Shown here in pieces: positions 24,939 through 31,776 of a stretch of 35,384 nt of DNA (the stretch's first letter is position 1; the number at the start of each line of letters is the position of its first letter). The position numbers were made by a program, and so were the translations under genes. The notes beneath the pieces were generated by a model. It was not told the origin of the DNA and searched no databases. It was given only the letters and a program-made list of their open reading frames with translations. This DNA is from Clostridia bacterium (lineage in GTDB: Bacteria; Bacillota; Clostridia; Oscillospirales; Acutalibacteraceae), in NCBI GenBank assembly GCA_017550625.1, contig JAFZOL010000038.1, positions 1-35,384 of the forward strand, given 5' to 3'.

Positions 24939-25235
24939 TTAAAACATACCGTCAAAGAACTCGATCGTCTTGGATTTTTCGGTAAGGGTGACAACGGCCT
25001 TCTTGTAGGCGGGCTTGTAGCCCTCGAAACGGCCGTAGCGGCGCAGGTGGCCGCGCACGTTCATGGTGTTGACGTCCTTGACTTCCACGTCGAAGAGCTC
25101 GGAAACGGCCTTCGCGATCTCGATCTTGTTGGCGTCCTTTCTCACGATGAACGTATACTTTTTCAGAGCGGTGCCGAGCATGCTTTCCTCGGTCACGACC
25201 GGTCTGAGGATGATATCCTGAGCAAACTGTTTCAT
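24939..25235 (-). CDS. rplW: Ribosomal protein L23 (uL23)
   Basis: Docking protein at the tunnel exit for trigger factor and SRP. 98 aa, with DIILRPVVTEESMLGTALKKYTFIV, the KIEIAKAVSELFDVEVKDVNTMNV motif region, and RYGRFEGYKPAYKKAVVTL. Its ATG shares one base with the rplD stop (TAATG). Confidence 0.98.
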   Translation of the reverse strand: MKQFAQDIILRPVVTEESMLGTALKKYTFIVRKDANKIEIAKAVSELFDVEVKDVNTMNVRGHLRRYGRFEGYKPAYKKAVVTLTEKSKTIEFFDGMF

Positions 25236-25858
25236 TACGCGTATACCTCCTCAAGTTTCGCAACGGCGTCCTTCGTCAGGAGCAGCGTATCGGCGTTCAG
25301 CAGGTCGTAGGTGTTGATGGTGCCAACGGTAGCGACCTTCACGCCGGCGATGTTGCGCGCGGAGCGGTAGATCACGTCGTCCTTCTCGGGCAGCACGATC
25401 AGCGCCTTGCCCTCGGCCTTGACGGCGGAGAGGACCTTCACGATCTCTTTGGTCTTGATCTCGTCCAGCGTGAGGGCGTCGAGAACGATCAGCGCCTCGT
25501 CGAGGACCTTCGAGCTCAGGGCCGACTTGATCGCAAGCTGGCGGACCTTCTTGTTGATGGTGAAGTTGTAGCTGCGGGGCTTGGGACCCAGGGCGATGCC
25601 GCCGTGGTACCACTGCGGAGCTCTGGTGGAGCCCTGTCTCGCGCGGCCGGTGCCCTTCTGTCTCCAGGGCTTTTTGCCGCCGCCGGAGACCTCGGAACGG
25701 GTCTTGGTGTTCTGGGTGCCCTGACGCTGGTTGGCGAGGTAGCGCACCACAGCGATATGCATGGCCGACATGTTCGGCTCAACGGCGAACACGTTTTCGC
25801 TCAGCTCGAGCTCGGACACGGTTTCGCCCAACATATTGAGTACGTCGATTTTAGGCAT
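25235..25858 (-). CDS. rplD: Ribosomal protein L4 (uL4)
   Basis: Large-subunit tunnel protein. In E. coli it represses the S10 operon through the leader; that is not shown here. 207 aa, with the loop region TKTRSEVSGGGKKPWRQKGTGRARQGS (key KPWRQKGTGRARQG), then HGGIALGPKPRSYNFTINKKVR and the C-terminal domain. ATG start; 14 bp after rplC. Confidence 0.98.
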   Translation of the reverse strand: MPKIDVLNMLGETVSELELSENVFAVEPNMSAMHIAVVRYLANQRQGTQNTKTRSEVSGGGKKPWRQKGTGRARQGSTRAPQWYHGGIALGPKPRSYNFTINKKVRQLAIKSALSSKVLDEALIVLDALTLDEIKTKEIVKVLSAVKAEGKALIVLPEKDDVIYRSARNIAGVKVATVGTINTYDLLNADTLLLTKDAVAKLEEVYA

Positions 25859-25872
25859 TTTGCTTTACCTCC

Positions 25873-26508
25873 TTAGGCTTTCTTCACGGCGTCGGTCACG
25901 ACGACGTAGCCGCCCTTCGCGCCGGGGATCGCGCCCTTGACGGCGATGAGGTTGTTCTCGGCGTCGACCTTCACGACCTCAAGGTTCTGGACCGTGACTT
26001 TCTCGCTGCCGAGGTGGCCGGGCATCTTTTTGCCCTTGAACACGCGGGAGGGATCGGAGCACGCGCCCATCGAGCCCTGGTGACGGGCCACGGGGCCGGT
26101 GCCGTGGGTCTCTTTGAGGCGGCCGAAGTTCCATCTCTTGATGGCGCCGGCGTAGCCCTTGCCCTTGCTGGTGCCGGACACGTCGACCTTTTCGCCGACG
26201 GCGAAGACGTCAGCCTTCACGAGGTCGCCTTCATTGAGCGCCGCGGTATCGTTGAGGCGGAACTCTCTGAGCACCTTTTTCGGCGCAACGTTGTTCTTTG
26301 CGAAATGCCCCTTCATGGGCTTGTTCACGCGGTTCGGCTTCACGTCGCCGAAACCGAGCTGCACGGCGTCGTAGCCGTCTTTTTCGGCCGTCTTCTTCTG
26401 AACGACGGCGCAGGGACCCGCTTCGATCACGGTCACCGGGATGAAATTGCCGCTGCCGTCGAAGAGCTGGGTCATACCGATCTTTTTACCGATCAGACCT
26501 TTTTCCAT
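25873..26508 (-). CDS. rplC: Ribosomal protein L3 (uL3)
   Basis: Early assembly protein near the peptidyl-transferase centre. 211 aa, starting [20 protein letters not shown], with [50 protein letters not shown] and the final globular part. ATG start, with AGGAGG upstream. Confidence 0.98.
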   Translation of the reverse strand: MEKGLIGKKIGMTQLFDGSGNFIPVTVIEAGPCAVVQKKTAEKDGYDAVQLGFGDVKPNRVNKPMKGHFAKNNVAPKKVLREFRLNDTAALNEGDLVKADVFAVGEKVDVSGTSKGKGYAGAIKRWNFGRLKETHGTGPVARHQGSMGACSDPSRVFKGKKMPGHLGSEKVTVQNLEVVKVDAENNLIAVKGAIPGAKGGYVVVTDAVKKA

Positions 26509-26576
26509 GTTGTTTATCCTCCTTACAAGTTATAGGTCGGTTTCCCGACTTGACCTGCCGACTTATAAAAGCCGGT
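26509..26576 (-). promoter_or_regulatory. rpsJ-rplC spacer with a GAAA-loop hairpin
   Basis: The 68-nt spacer forms GTCGG-GAAA-CCGAC, a GNRA-type tetraloop hairpin, with possible flanking pairs AAGT/ACTT. The rplC ribosome binding site AGGAGG follows ~10 nt later. A regulatory role is a guess. Confidence 0.3.
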
Positions 26577-26891
26577 TCACAGCATCTTGATCTCGATATC
26601 GACGCCGGCGGGGAGCTCAAGGTTCGTGAGAGCCTCGGCGGTCTTGCCGGACGGGCGGATGATATCAATCAGACGCTTGTGCGTTCTCTGCTCAAACTGT
26701 TCACGGGAGTCCTTGTACTTGTGGACCGCGCGAAGGATGGTAACGATCTCCTTCTCGGTGGGGAGCGGCACGGGGCCGGAGACCTGCGCGCCGGTGCGCT
26801 TGGCGGTCTCAACGATCCGTTCGGCGGCCTTGTCCACAAGCGTGTGGTCGTAGCCCTTGAGTCTGATTCTGATTTTCTCCTTAACTGCCAT
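26577..26891 (-). CDS. rpsJ: Ribosomal protein S10 (uS10)
   Basis: Small-subunit head protein; in many bacteria (as NusE) it also joins the NusB antitermination complex. 104 aa, starting [20 protein letters not shown]. It has [13 protein letters not shown] and the [21 protein letters not shown] signature. It is the first gene of the supercluster; no rpsL-rpsG-fusA-tuf genes precede it here. The ATG is 7 nt after AGGAGG. Confidence 0.98.
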   Translation of the reverse strand: MAVKEKIRIRLKGYDHTLVDKAAERIVETAKRTGAQVSGPVPLPTEKEIVTILRAVHKYKDSREQFEQRTHKRLIDIIRPSGKTAEALTNLELPAGVDIEIKML

Positions 26892-27206
26892 TGTTTTGCC
26901 TCCTAACGTTTTGGTGGGGCTCTGTAAATGAAATCACACGGCGCCGGGTTATTCGCGCCTGCCGCTTAATAAAAGCCGGAATTCGCAAGTATTCCGGACA
27001 GGTGCGGCGTGTTTCGCCGTCAGGCCGCGAAGATTCCCCCGGGGCGGTTAAGGGTCGCCCAAAGGTACGGTCTGACTATCAGATGCGCCCGGTTTTGAAT
27101 CGGACATACTCCGCGGAAATTATCCACTTCAGAGAGTGGTCACCTCCCGCATCATCGCATGACGGTCCGAACGGGAAGGCATAGTTCACCTATCCCATTC
27201 GAATGC
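26892..27206 (-). promoter_or_regulatory. Long 5' leader of the ribosomal supercluster
   Basis: About 315 nt separate the predicted start site from rpsJ. The leader can form CCACT-CTCTGA-AGTGG, GACGGCG-AAACA-CGCCG(C), and CCGGAAT/ATTCCGG hairpins before the AGGAGG of rpsJ. It contains no repeat modules, unlike the sequence just upstream of the promoter. Ribosomal-protein autoregulation would fit, but I do not recognise a named leader motif. Confidence 0.55.
27129..27182 (-). CDS. Possible 17-aa leader peptide upstream of rpsJ
   Basis: ATG at 27182, preceded by AGGTGA (27186-27191) 3-4 nt away, opens a 17-codon frame (MPSRSDRHAMMREVTTL) that stops at 27129. The stop falls in the loop of the CCACT/AGTGG hairpin. 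A stronger Shine-Dalgarno-like GGGAGGTGA lies inside this frame, so the short frame may be coincidental. No homology is known to me. Confidence 0.3.
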   Translation of the reverse strand: MPSRSDRHAMMREVTTL

Positions 27207-27212
27207 CCGACA

Positions 27213-27241
27213 AGTATAACACATCTTTTTTCAGATTGCAA
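27213..27241 (-). promoter_or_regulatory. Sigma-A-type promoter of the ribosomal supercluster
   Basis: -35 TTGCAA (27236-27241), 17-bp spacer, -10 TATACT (27213-27218), on the minus strand. It lies ~320 bp before rpsJ. Confidence 0.85.
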
Positions 27242-27576
27242 GAGGTTTTTTGTTATTTTTTTAACTTTTTTTTGCCGTCTGCGGCGGCAGGGATAAGGGC
27301 GCACAGGGCGCACAGGGCACACAGGGCGCACAGGAAGGATTGAGAGGGGCCGGAGGCCGGAGGCGCGGCGAAGCCGCGCGGGTGCACGGGTGCACGGGTG
27401 CACGGGTGCACGGGGATGAGGCCGCGAACACATCGGTAGCGCGGCAGCCGCACGCGGCCCGTCCCCCTCTGTCCGCTTCGCGGACATCTCCCCCGCCCCG
27501 CGGGGGAGTCTGCCTCTGCCGCCCGACGGATATGCTTTGGATTCTATGCCCGTTCGGGCGACGGGCTCGTCAGCCG
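27242..27576. repeat. Repeat cluster upstream of the ribosomal promoter
   Basis: GGGCGCACA 9-mers (27296-27337), GGCCGGA heptamers (27344-27362), hairpin GCGCGGC-GAA-GCCGCGC (27363-27379) and GGGTGCAC tandem of four units (27380-27416). Block F follows in inverse orientation, starting with GTAG (27436-27523), and then ~50 bp leading into the GTAG end of the next element. No gene is visible. Confidence 0.85.
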
Positions 27577-27927
27577 GTAGTACGGCTGCCTACAGCCGTT
27601 CTTTCCCTGCGGAGCGGGGGTTGAGCCGAACGGCGAGACTCCCCGACGCGGGGAAAAGCGACGGATAGACGACCGGTTCGGAATCTGCTTGGACGACGAA
27701 CAAGGTTTTTTCGTATTTTTCTATCTTTCTTTGAAAGAATCAAAGACACATTACCATCAACCCCGCCGTCCGCATTTATCATCAAAGGCAATCGGGCGCC
27801 GCCGCGACTTCCCCACGTCGGGGATGGGATCGATTTGAATCGGATATTTTTTTATGCCCCGTCTTTTTCCGTCAAATCGACCCACCCCACTCCGTAGGGA
27901 ACAAACGGCACTGGGGTGCCATACTAC
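27577..27927 (-). mobile_element. Complete 351-bp GTAG-hairpin element without transposase
   Basis: Left end GTAG-T-ACGGCTG-CCTA-CAGCCGT (27577-27599). Right end, inverse, is ACGGCAC-TGGG-GTGCCAT-A-CTAC (27905-27927). Next to each hairpin is TCCCTRCGGAGYGGGG. The left subterminal sequence is the GGTTGAGCCGAACGG type; the right is the GGGTCGATTTGACGG type. The interior holds AAAGAAAG / CTTTCTTT-type sequence and no gene. It matches the element at 31273-31622 in reverse orientation over its whole length. The right hairpin has a diverged stem that still pairs apart from one C-A (G-T on the other strand). Confidence 0.85.
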
Positions 27928-28246
27928 CGGAAAACGTGCCCGCCGACCGGGCGGAACGGGAATCCACAACTCACTGCCCGCTGCGGCAGGGGTCTGCCGC
28001 ACAGCCGTAAAAAACCGCCGGAGGTTTTTAATCCCCCGGCGGATCATTCTTTCCCCCGGCCTCCGGCCTCTGGCCCCTAGCCTCTGGCCTCTGGCCCCTC
28101 TCTATCCTTCCCGTGCACCCATGCACCCGTGCACCCGTGCACCCGCGCGGCATCGCCGCGCTCCCTGGCCTCTGGCCCCTTAATTTTGTATTTTGTATTT
28201 TGCATTTTGCATTCCCTCGGCCCTGTGCGCCCTGTGCGCCCTCTGA
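27928..28246. repeat. Repeat cluster in inverted module order
   Basis: A TGCGGCAG-GGGT-CTGCCGCA hairpin lies near 27981-28000, then a short CCGCCGG...CCGGCGG hairpin with T/A runs (about 28014-28042). GGCCTCT heptamers (28054-28109), GTGCACCC tandem (28111-28144), hairpin GCGCGGC-ATC-GCCGCGC (28145-28161), GGCCTCT heptamers (28166-28184), ATTTTGT heptamers (28185-28214) and CCCTGTGCG 9-mers (28215-28244) follow. The last five blocks are the order seen at 6617-6773, read backwards. Confidence 0.85.
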
Positions 28247-28954
28247 TCAATTGATCTCCCCTTCGATCTTCGGGAAAATCATCTTCTTGATCAGCACGTT
28301 CATGCAGAACCAGTTTTCGGTGGCGGAGATCTTTTCTTTCTCGCTGTCGTCGGCGGCGGCGACGCTCACGATGTTGCTGTCAGCGTCGATGAGGTACACG
28401 CGGCGGATGTCGTCGGCCGAGCGCCCGGCGCCGTTAAACTCAAACACGTAGTTCTGCCCGGTCTGCGGCACGGTGTACACCGCCACCAGCTTGTCTGTCT
28501 CGATGCCGCGCTGGTTGTTGACGAGGCGGATATAGGGGTTCGTCTTTTCGGCGCTCACCACCATGGTGCCGTTGGCGTCGGGCAGCTCCACGTGCAGGTC
28601 GAGGTTGCCGTTCTCGTCGGTGGCGAGCTCGGTGGAGCCCTCATAGGCCGTGGTCGGCTCGGTTGCCGGCTGCGCGGTGGTCGGGACTTCGCCGGTCGGC
28701 TCGGGCAGGGTCGTGTTCGGCGCGGTCTCGGTGATCGGCACGTAGGTCGGCACGGATACCGTCTCGGCCGTGGCCCGCTCAAAAGACGGCATCTCCACCG
28801 AGATCTCGAAGTCGGACGTGACGGGCAGGGTGGACGCCTCGGGCTCGTAGAGATAAGAATACTCGTCGGTCGGCCCCTGCGGCTCGGCGCCGCACGCCGC
28901 GAAAATGAGCGCGGCCAGCGTTATCGCGATAAAAACGGTCAAACTGCGTTTCAT
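28247..28954 (-). CDS. Predicted lipoprotein of unknown function
   Basis: Not recognised. The 235-aa protein starts MKRSLTVFIAITLAALIFAAC, a clear lipoprotein signal with Cys21 in FAAC. Residues ~25-115 are rich in Thr, Pro and Glu (many T-T/P-T-x pairs), resembling a cell-wall-spanning linker. Residues ~120-235 look globular, with NPYIRLVNNQRGIE and VFEFNGAGRSADDIRRVYLID. The frame extends ten codons upstream, but the start at 28954 fits the signal and the GGGAG site. A GCCCC-TTC-GGGGC hairpin lies just upstream of that site. It appears monocistronic. Confidence 0.82.
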   Translation of the reverse strand: MKRSLTVFIAITLAALIFAACGAEPQGPTDEYSYLYEPEASTLPVTSDFEISVEMPSFERATAETVSVPTYVPITETAPNTTLPEPTGEVPTTAQPATEPTTAYEGSTELATDENGNLDLHVELPDANGTMVVSAEKTNPYIRLVNNQRGIETDKLVAVYTVPQTGQNYVFEFNGAGRSADDIRRVYLIDADSNIVSVAAADDSEKEKISATENWFCMNVLIKKMIFPKIEGEIN

Positions 28955-28989
28955 GTCAAAACTCCCAACGCCCCGAAGGGGCAATATAG

Positions 28990-29202
28990 AATGGTATAAA
29001 AATTTTTAACCTTATATATAAGAGGCCAGGGGCCAGAGGCCAGAGGCCAGGGGGCGCGGCGCAGCCGCGCGGGTGCACGGGTGCACGGGGAAAAAGGCGG
29101 CGCTTTGCGCCGCGGGTGCATGGGTGCACGGGTGCACGGGTGCACGGGGATGAGGCCGCGGCCCCGCCGCGCTTTTTCAATGCCGGCCGCAGGCCCCGAA
29201 TC
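28990..29202. repeat. Repeat cluster: heptamers, hairpins and GTGCAC tandems
   Basis: GGCCAGA/GGCCAGG heptamers (29021-29054), hairpin GCGCGGC-GCA-GCCGCGC (29055-29071), GGGTGCAC (29072-29092), hairpin GGCGGCGC-TTT-GCGCCGC (about 29096-29112) and GGGTGCAC (29113-29150). The segment GCTTTTTCAATGCCGG that introduces the mini-hairpin chain follows. Confidence 0.8.
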
Positions 29203-29303
29203 GTTTCGCGAACGCGAAACACTTCACGCCGCGAAGCGGCACTTCACTTGCGAAGCAAACTTCACGTCGCGAAGCGACACATCACTGCGCGGCATTGTCG
29301 CGC
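29203..29303. repeat. Chain of GCGAAGC mini-hairpins, copy 1
   Basis: Five hairpins in a row: GTTTCGCGAACGCGAAAC (29203-29220), GCCGCGAAGCGGC (29228-29240), TTGCGAAGCAA (29248-29258), GTCGCGAAGCGAC (29266-29278) and GCGCGGC-ATT-GTCGCGC (29287-29303). The spacers between them are ACTTCAC three times, then ACATCAC. Three hairpins share the core GCGAAGC, known as an exceptionally stable DNA mini-hairpin. Confidence 0.9.
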
Positions 29304-29304
29304 T

Positions 29305-29355
29305 CCCGTGCACCCGTGCACCCGTGGACCGTGCACCCGCGCGGCATCGCCGCGC
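29305..29355. repeat. GTGCACCC tandem plus GCGCGGC hairpin
   Basis: 8-mer tandem with GTGGACC (29305-29338) and hairpin GCGCGGC-ATC-GCCGCGC (29339-29355), placed directly before a terminator as at 4319-4368 and 7087-7135. Confidence 0.85.
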
Positions 29356-29377
29356 ATTTTCTTTCCGCCGCGGAAAG

Positions 29378-29400
29378 AAAAAAACCCGCCGAAAGGCGGG
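29378..29400 (-). terminator. Terminator of the 90-aa gene
   Basis: CCCGCC-TTTC-GGCGGG on the minus strand (29385-29400), followed by seven T. A further TTTCTTTCCG/CGGAAAGAAA hairpin abuts it. Confidence 0.9.
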
Positions 29401-29416
29401 ATCCGGACGATCGGTC

Positions 29417-29689
29417 TTACGCCCCCGTGATCGTGGAGAGCACGGCGGAGGAATTGGGATTGCTGAGCAGATCGATCACGCTCGTGGCGAGCGAATTCAG
29501 CACGAGGCCGATATCCGCCGCGTCCGCGCCGGTGACCGCCGCGATGACCCCTTTGAAGATCCCCACAAGCCCCTGAAGCGAGCTCGTGTCGCCGTTTTCG
29601 ATCGAGTCCATGGCGGACTGGAACGCCGCGTTCACAGCCTGGGCGTCAAACCCCAGGTTCGCAATCGTCTGTAAAAGCGCAGATAACAT
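29417..29689 (-). CDS. Small 90-aa protein of unknown function
   Basis: Not recognised. It starts MLSALLQTIANLGFDAQAV and is rich in Ala, Ser, Leu and Ile. It has no cysteine, few charged residues and amphipathic helical stretches (VGIFKGVIAAVTG, LNSLATSVIDLLSN). There is no signal peptide. A strong GGAGGG ribosome binding site 7 nt before the ATG and a terminator right after the stop argue for a real gene. No terminator is seen between the upstream AI-2E-type gene and this one (116-bp gap), so cotranscription is possible. Confidence 0.7.
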   Translation of the reverse strand: MLSALLQTIANLGFDAQAVNAAFQSAMDSIENGDTSSLQGLVGIFKGVIAAVTGADAADIGLVLNSLATSVIDLLSNPNSSAVLSTITGA

Positions 29690-29805
29690 GATAGGACCCT
29701 CCTGAAAAAACCTGTACGGAAATAATCTATCACAAACGTTCGCGTTTATTTTTCTGTTTTAGAAAAATAACGCAGATTTTTTATACATTTTTCAGAAAAA
29801 ACGGC

Positions 29806-31071
29806 TTATTCTTCCTCTTCGGCAGCAACAGGGACGGCTTCGGCGGGGATTTCCGCGGCGGGCGGGGCGTCTTCGGGCCCGCCCTCAACGGCAGGTTCCG
29901 CGGTGCGATAGAGGTGGATGATGCCCTCGTCGTTGAGCTTTTTGATCACGATGCAGATGAACGGCAGGATGAAGAAGCCGAGCACGCCGAGGGTCTTGGT
30001 GCCGATATACATCGCCATGATCGTGACGATGGGCGACATGTTCACCTGCCCCGCCACGAGCTTGGGCTCGATGATCTGGCGGATCACGGTGATCACGGCG
30101 TAGAGGATGATGAGGCCGATGCCCATCTTCGCGTTATTCTGGAAGAACGAGATGACCGCCCACGGGATCACGATGGTGCCGGTGCCGAGCACGGGCACGA
30201 TGTCAACGAGCGCGATGATGAGGGCGATGAGCAGGATATAAGAGAACTGGACGTCGAAGATGCCGAGCAGCTTGAGGATCGACAGGCCGATCGTGAGCTC
30301 GGTGGTGGTGATGAGGATGATGAGCGAATACGCCTTGACCATCTTTTTGAGGCTCGACAGCGTCACGGTGCGGGCGTCGCGCAGCTTGGTGAGATGGCGC
30401 TCGGGCAGCAGGCGCTTGACGAAATCGAGCATCTTGTCGTAGTCGATCGTCATGAACACGCACGAGATGATGAACACGACCACCGAGATGACCGCCGACG
30501 GGATCGAGGTGATGGCGTCCTTCACGGCGCCGGCGCCGCCCCCGCCCGAGAACATGCCGCCGAGCAGGCTCTTGACGTCGTCAAACGTGAAGGGCAGCTG
30601 GTTCGACTCGATGATCCTGCCGAAAAAGGCGTTGATGCTGTCGCGCGCCTTCACGCGCAGCGTTTCCGGCAGAAAGCCCACGAAATCGTAGGTCCACTTG
30701 CGCGCCGATTCGGCGAGCGCGCCGGGGCTCTGCAGCTTGTTCCCCACATACGACACGAGGTCCTTGAGCTTGGTCCACAGGCTCTGCCCCAACAGGATGA
30801 GCAAAAACACGATGAGGCCGAAGATCGCCAGCACGAAGATCGTGCTCACGATGCCGCGCTTGAAGGGGGTCTTTTTGCTGATGAACGTGACCGGGCGGTG
30901 CAGGATCGCCGCGATCAGAAACGCGAAGAAAAACGGCGCGATGATCGGAAAGAACGGGCGCGCAAGAAAATAGAACAGCGCGATGATCACCGCGAAAAAC
31001 GCGGCGTTGATCAGAAAGGCCCTTCTTTTTTCAACGATTTCGCTTTTCATGACTTCGTTTTCGCTTTTCAT
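29806..31071 (-). CDS. AI-2E/PerM-family membrane protein (YtvI-like)
   Basis: The family contains exporters or channels such as TqsA and the sporulation protein YtvI. The 421-aa protein has about eight membrane segments. N-terminal helices lie at ~18-90. A long soluble region follows, then the conserved C-terminal block VDIVPVLGTGTIVIPWAVISF and RQIIEPKLVAGQVNMSPIVTIMAMYIG, closest to YtvI by eye. The C-terminal tail is acidic. The ATG at 31071 has GGAGG 5 nt upstream. A second in-frame ATG seven codons later lies in a tandem copy of the same 21 bp. Substrate is unknown. Confidence 0.85.
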   Translation of the reverse strand: MKSENEVMKSEIVEKRRAFLINAAFFAVIIALFYFLARPFFPIIAPFFFAFLIAAILHRPVTFISKKTPFKRGIVSTIFVLAIFGLIVFLLILLGQSLWTKLKDLVSYVGNKLQSPGALAESARKWTYDFVGFLPETLRVKARDSINAFFGRIIESNQLPFTFDDVKSLLGGMFSGGGGAGAVKDAITSIPSAVISVVVFIISCVFMTIDYDKMLDFVKRLLPERHLTKLRDARTVTLSSLKKMVKAYSLIILITTTELTIGLSILKLLGIFDVQFSYILLIALIIALVDIVPVLGTGTIVIPWAVISFFQNNAKMGIGLIILYAVITVIRQIIEPKLVAGQVNMSPIVTIMAMYIGTKTLGVLGFFILPFICIVIKKLNDEGIIHLYRTAEPAVEGGPEDAPPAAEIPAEAVPVAAEEEE

Positions 31072-31156
31072 GACTTCCTCCGCGGGCAGCGCGCCGGACG
31101 AACACGGCCCGTAGCGGAAACTGCCCTTTCTGATATATTTTATACCACTTTTGAGG

Positions 31157-31162
31157 ATTATA
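31157..31162 (-). promoter_or_regulatory. Possible -10 box of the AI-2E-type gene
   Basis: TATAAT on the minus strand within an A/T-rich stretch ~85 bp before the start. No convincing -35 is seen at the right distance; a second candidate, TATAAA, lies nearer the gene. Confidence 0.35.
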
Positions 31163-31194
31163 CAATAGGTTTCTTTAAAAAAGCGGAAATAAGG

Positions 31195-31272
31195 ACCAAG
31201 GGCGCACAGGGCCGGGGGACGCGGCGAAGAATTTGCGTTTTCCTTTTTGCCCGGTCGGCGGGCCCGCCGTGG
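31195..31272. repeat. Short repeat remnant before the element
   Basis: Two GGGCGCACA-like units (31199-31212), a GC-rich stretch, then GGTCGGCGGGCCCGCC, the outer flank shared by several GTAG-hairpin ends. Confidence 0.55.
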
Positions 31273-31622
31273 GTAGTACGGCTGCCCACAGCCGTTTGTT
31301 CCCTACGGAGTGGGGTGGGTCGATTTGACGGAGAGAATAGGGATATGAATATAACTTGATTCAAATCGATCCCATCCCCGACGTGGGGAAGTCGCGGCGG
31401 CACCCGCTTGCCTTTGATGATGAACCCGGTCGGCGGGGTCGCTGGCATCGTATTTTTGTTTTTTTCAAAGAAAGACAGAAAAACACGAAAAAACCTTGTT
31501 CGTCGCCCAAACAGATTCCGTACCGATAATGCATCCGACGCTTTTCCCCGCGTCGGGGAGTCTCGCCGTTCGGCTCAACCCCCGCTCCGCAGGGAAAGAA
31601 CGGCTGTAGGCAGCCGTACTAC
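31273..31622 (+). mobile_element. Complete 350-bp GTAG-hairpin element, opposite orientation
   Basis: Left end GTAG-T-ACGGCTG-CCCA-CAGCCGT (31273-31295). Right end is ACGGCTG-TAGG-CAGCCGT-A-CTAC (31600-31622). The subterminal sequences are the GGGTCGATTTGACGG type at left and the GGTTGAGCCGAACGG type at right, the reverse of 27577-27927. The interior carries TGATGATGAACCCGG, a T-rich stretch with TTTCAAAGAAAG, and CCTTGTTCGTCG, all shared with the other copy. No gene. Confidence 0.85.
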
Positions 31623-31776
31623 CCACAAGCGCCCCGTCGTCTGATCGAAACGAAAAACCGGGACTCTTTCCGTCGGACGGACAGAGGGGGACGGGCCGCG
31701 TGCGGCTGCCGCGCTACCGAAATGATTGTGCGCGGCATCGCCGCGCTTTTTCAATGCCGACCGCAGGTCCCGAATC
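31623..31776. repeat. Partial block F and GCGCGGC hairpin
   Basis: The terminal half of block F (31675-31717) ends in CTAC. Hairpin GCGCGGC-ATC-GCCGCGC (31730-31746) and the GCTTTTTCAATGCCG lead-in follow, the same lead-in as before the chain at 29203. Confidence 0.75.

Noticed and set aside
27054-27113. Second upstream frame (19 codons) in the rpsJ leader
   Set aside because: The GGAG before its ATG is only 2 nt away, too close for initiation.
27253-27487. Open frames with repeating Cys-Ala-Leu or Pro-Val-Arg-Pro-Val-Cys units in the repeat clusters
   Set aside because: They are translations of 8- and 9-mer DNA tandems. They lack ribosome binding sites and occur in several frames and on both strands.
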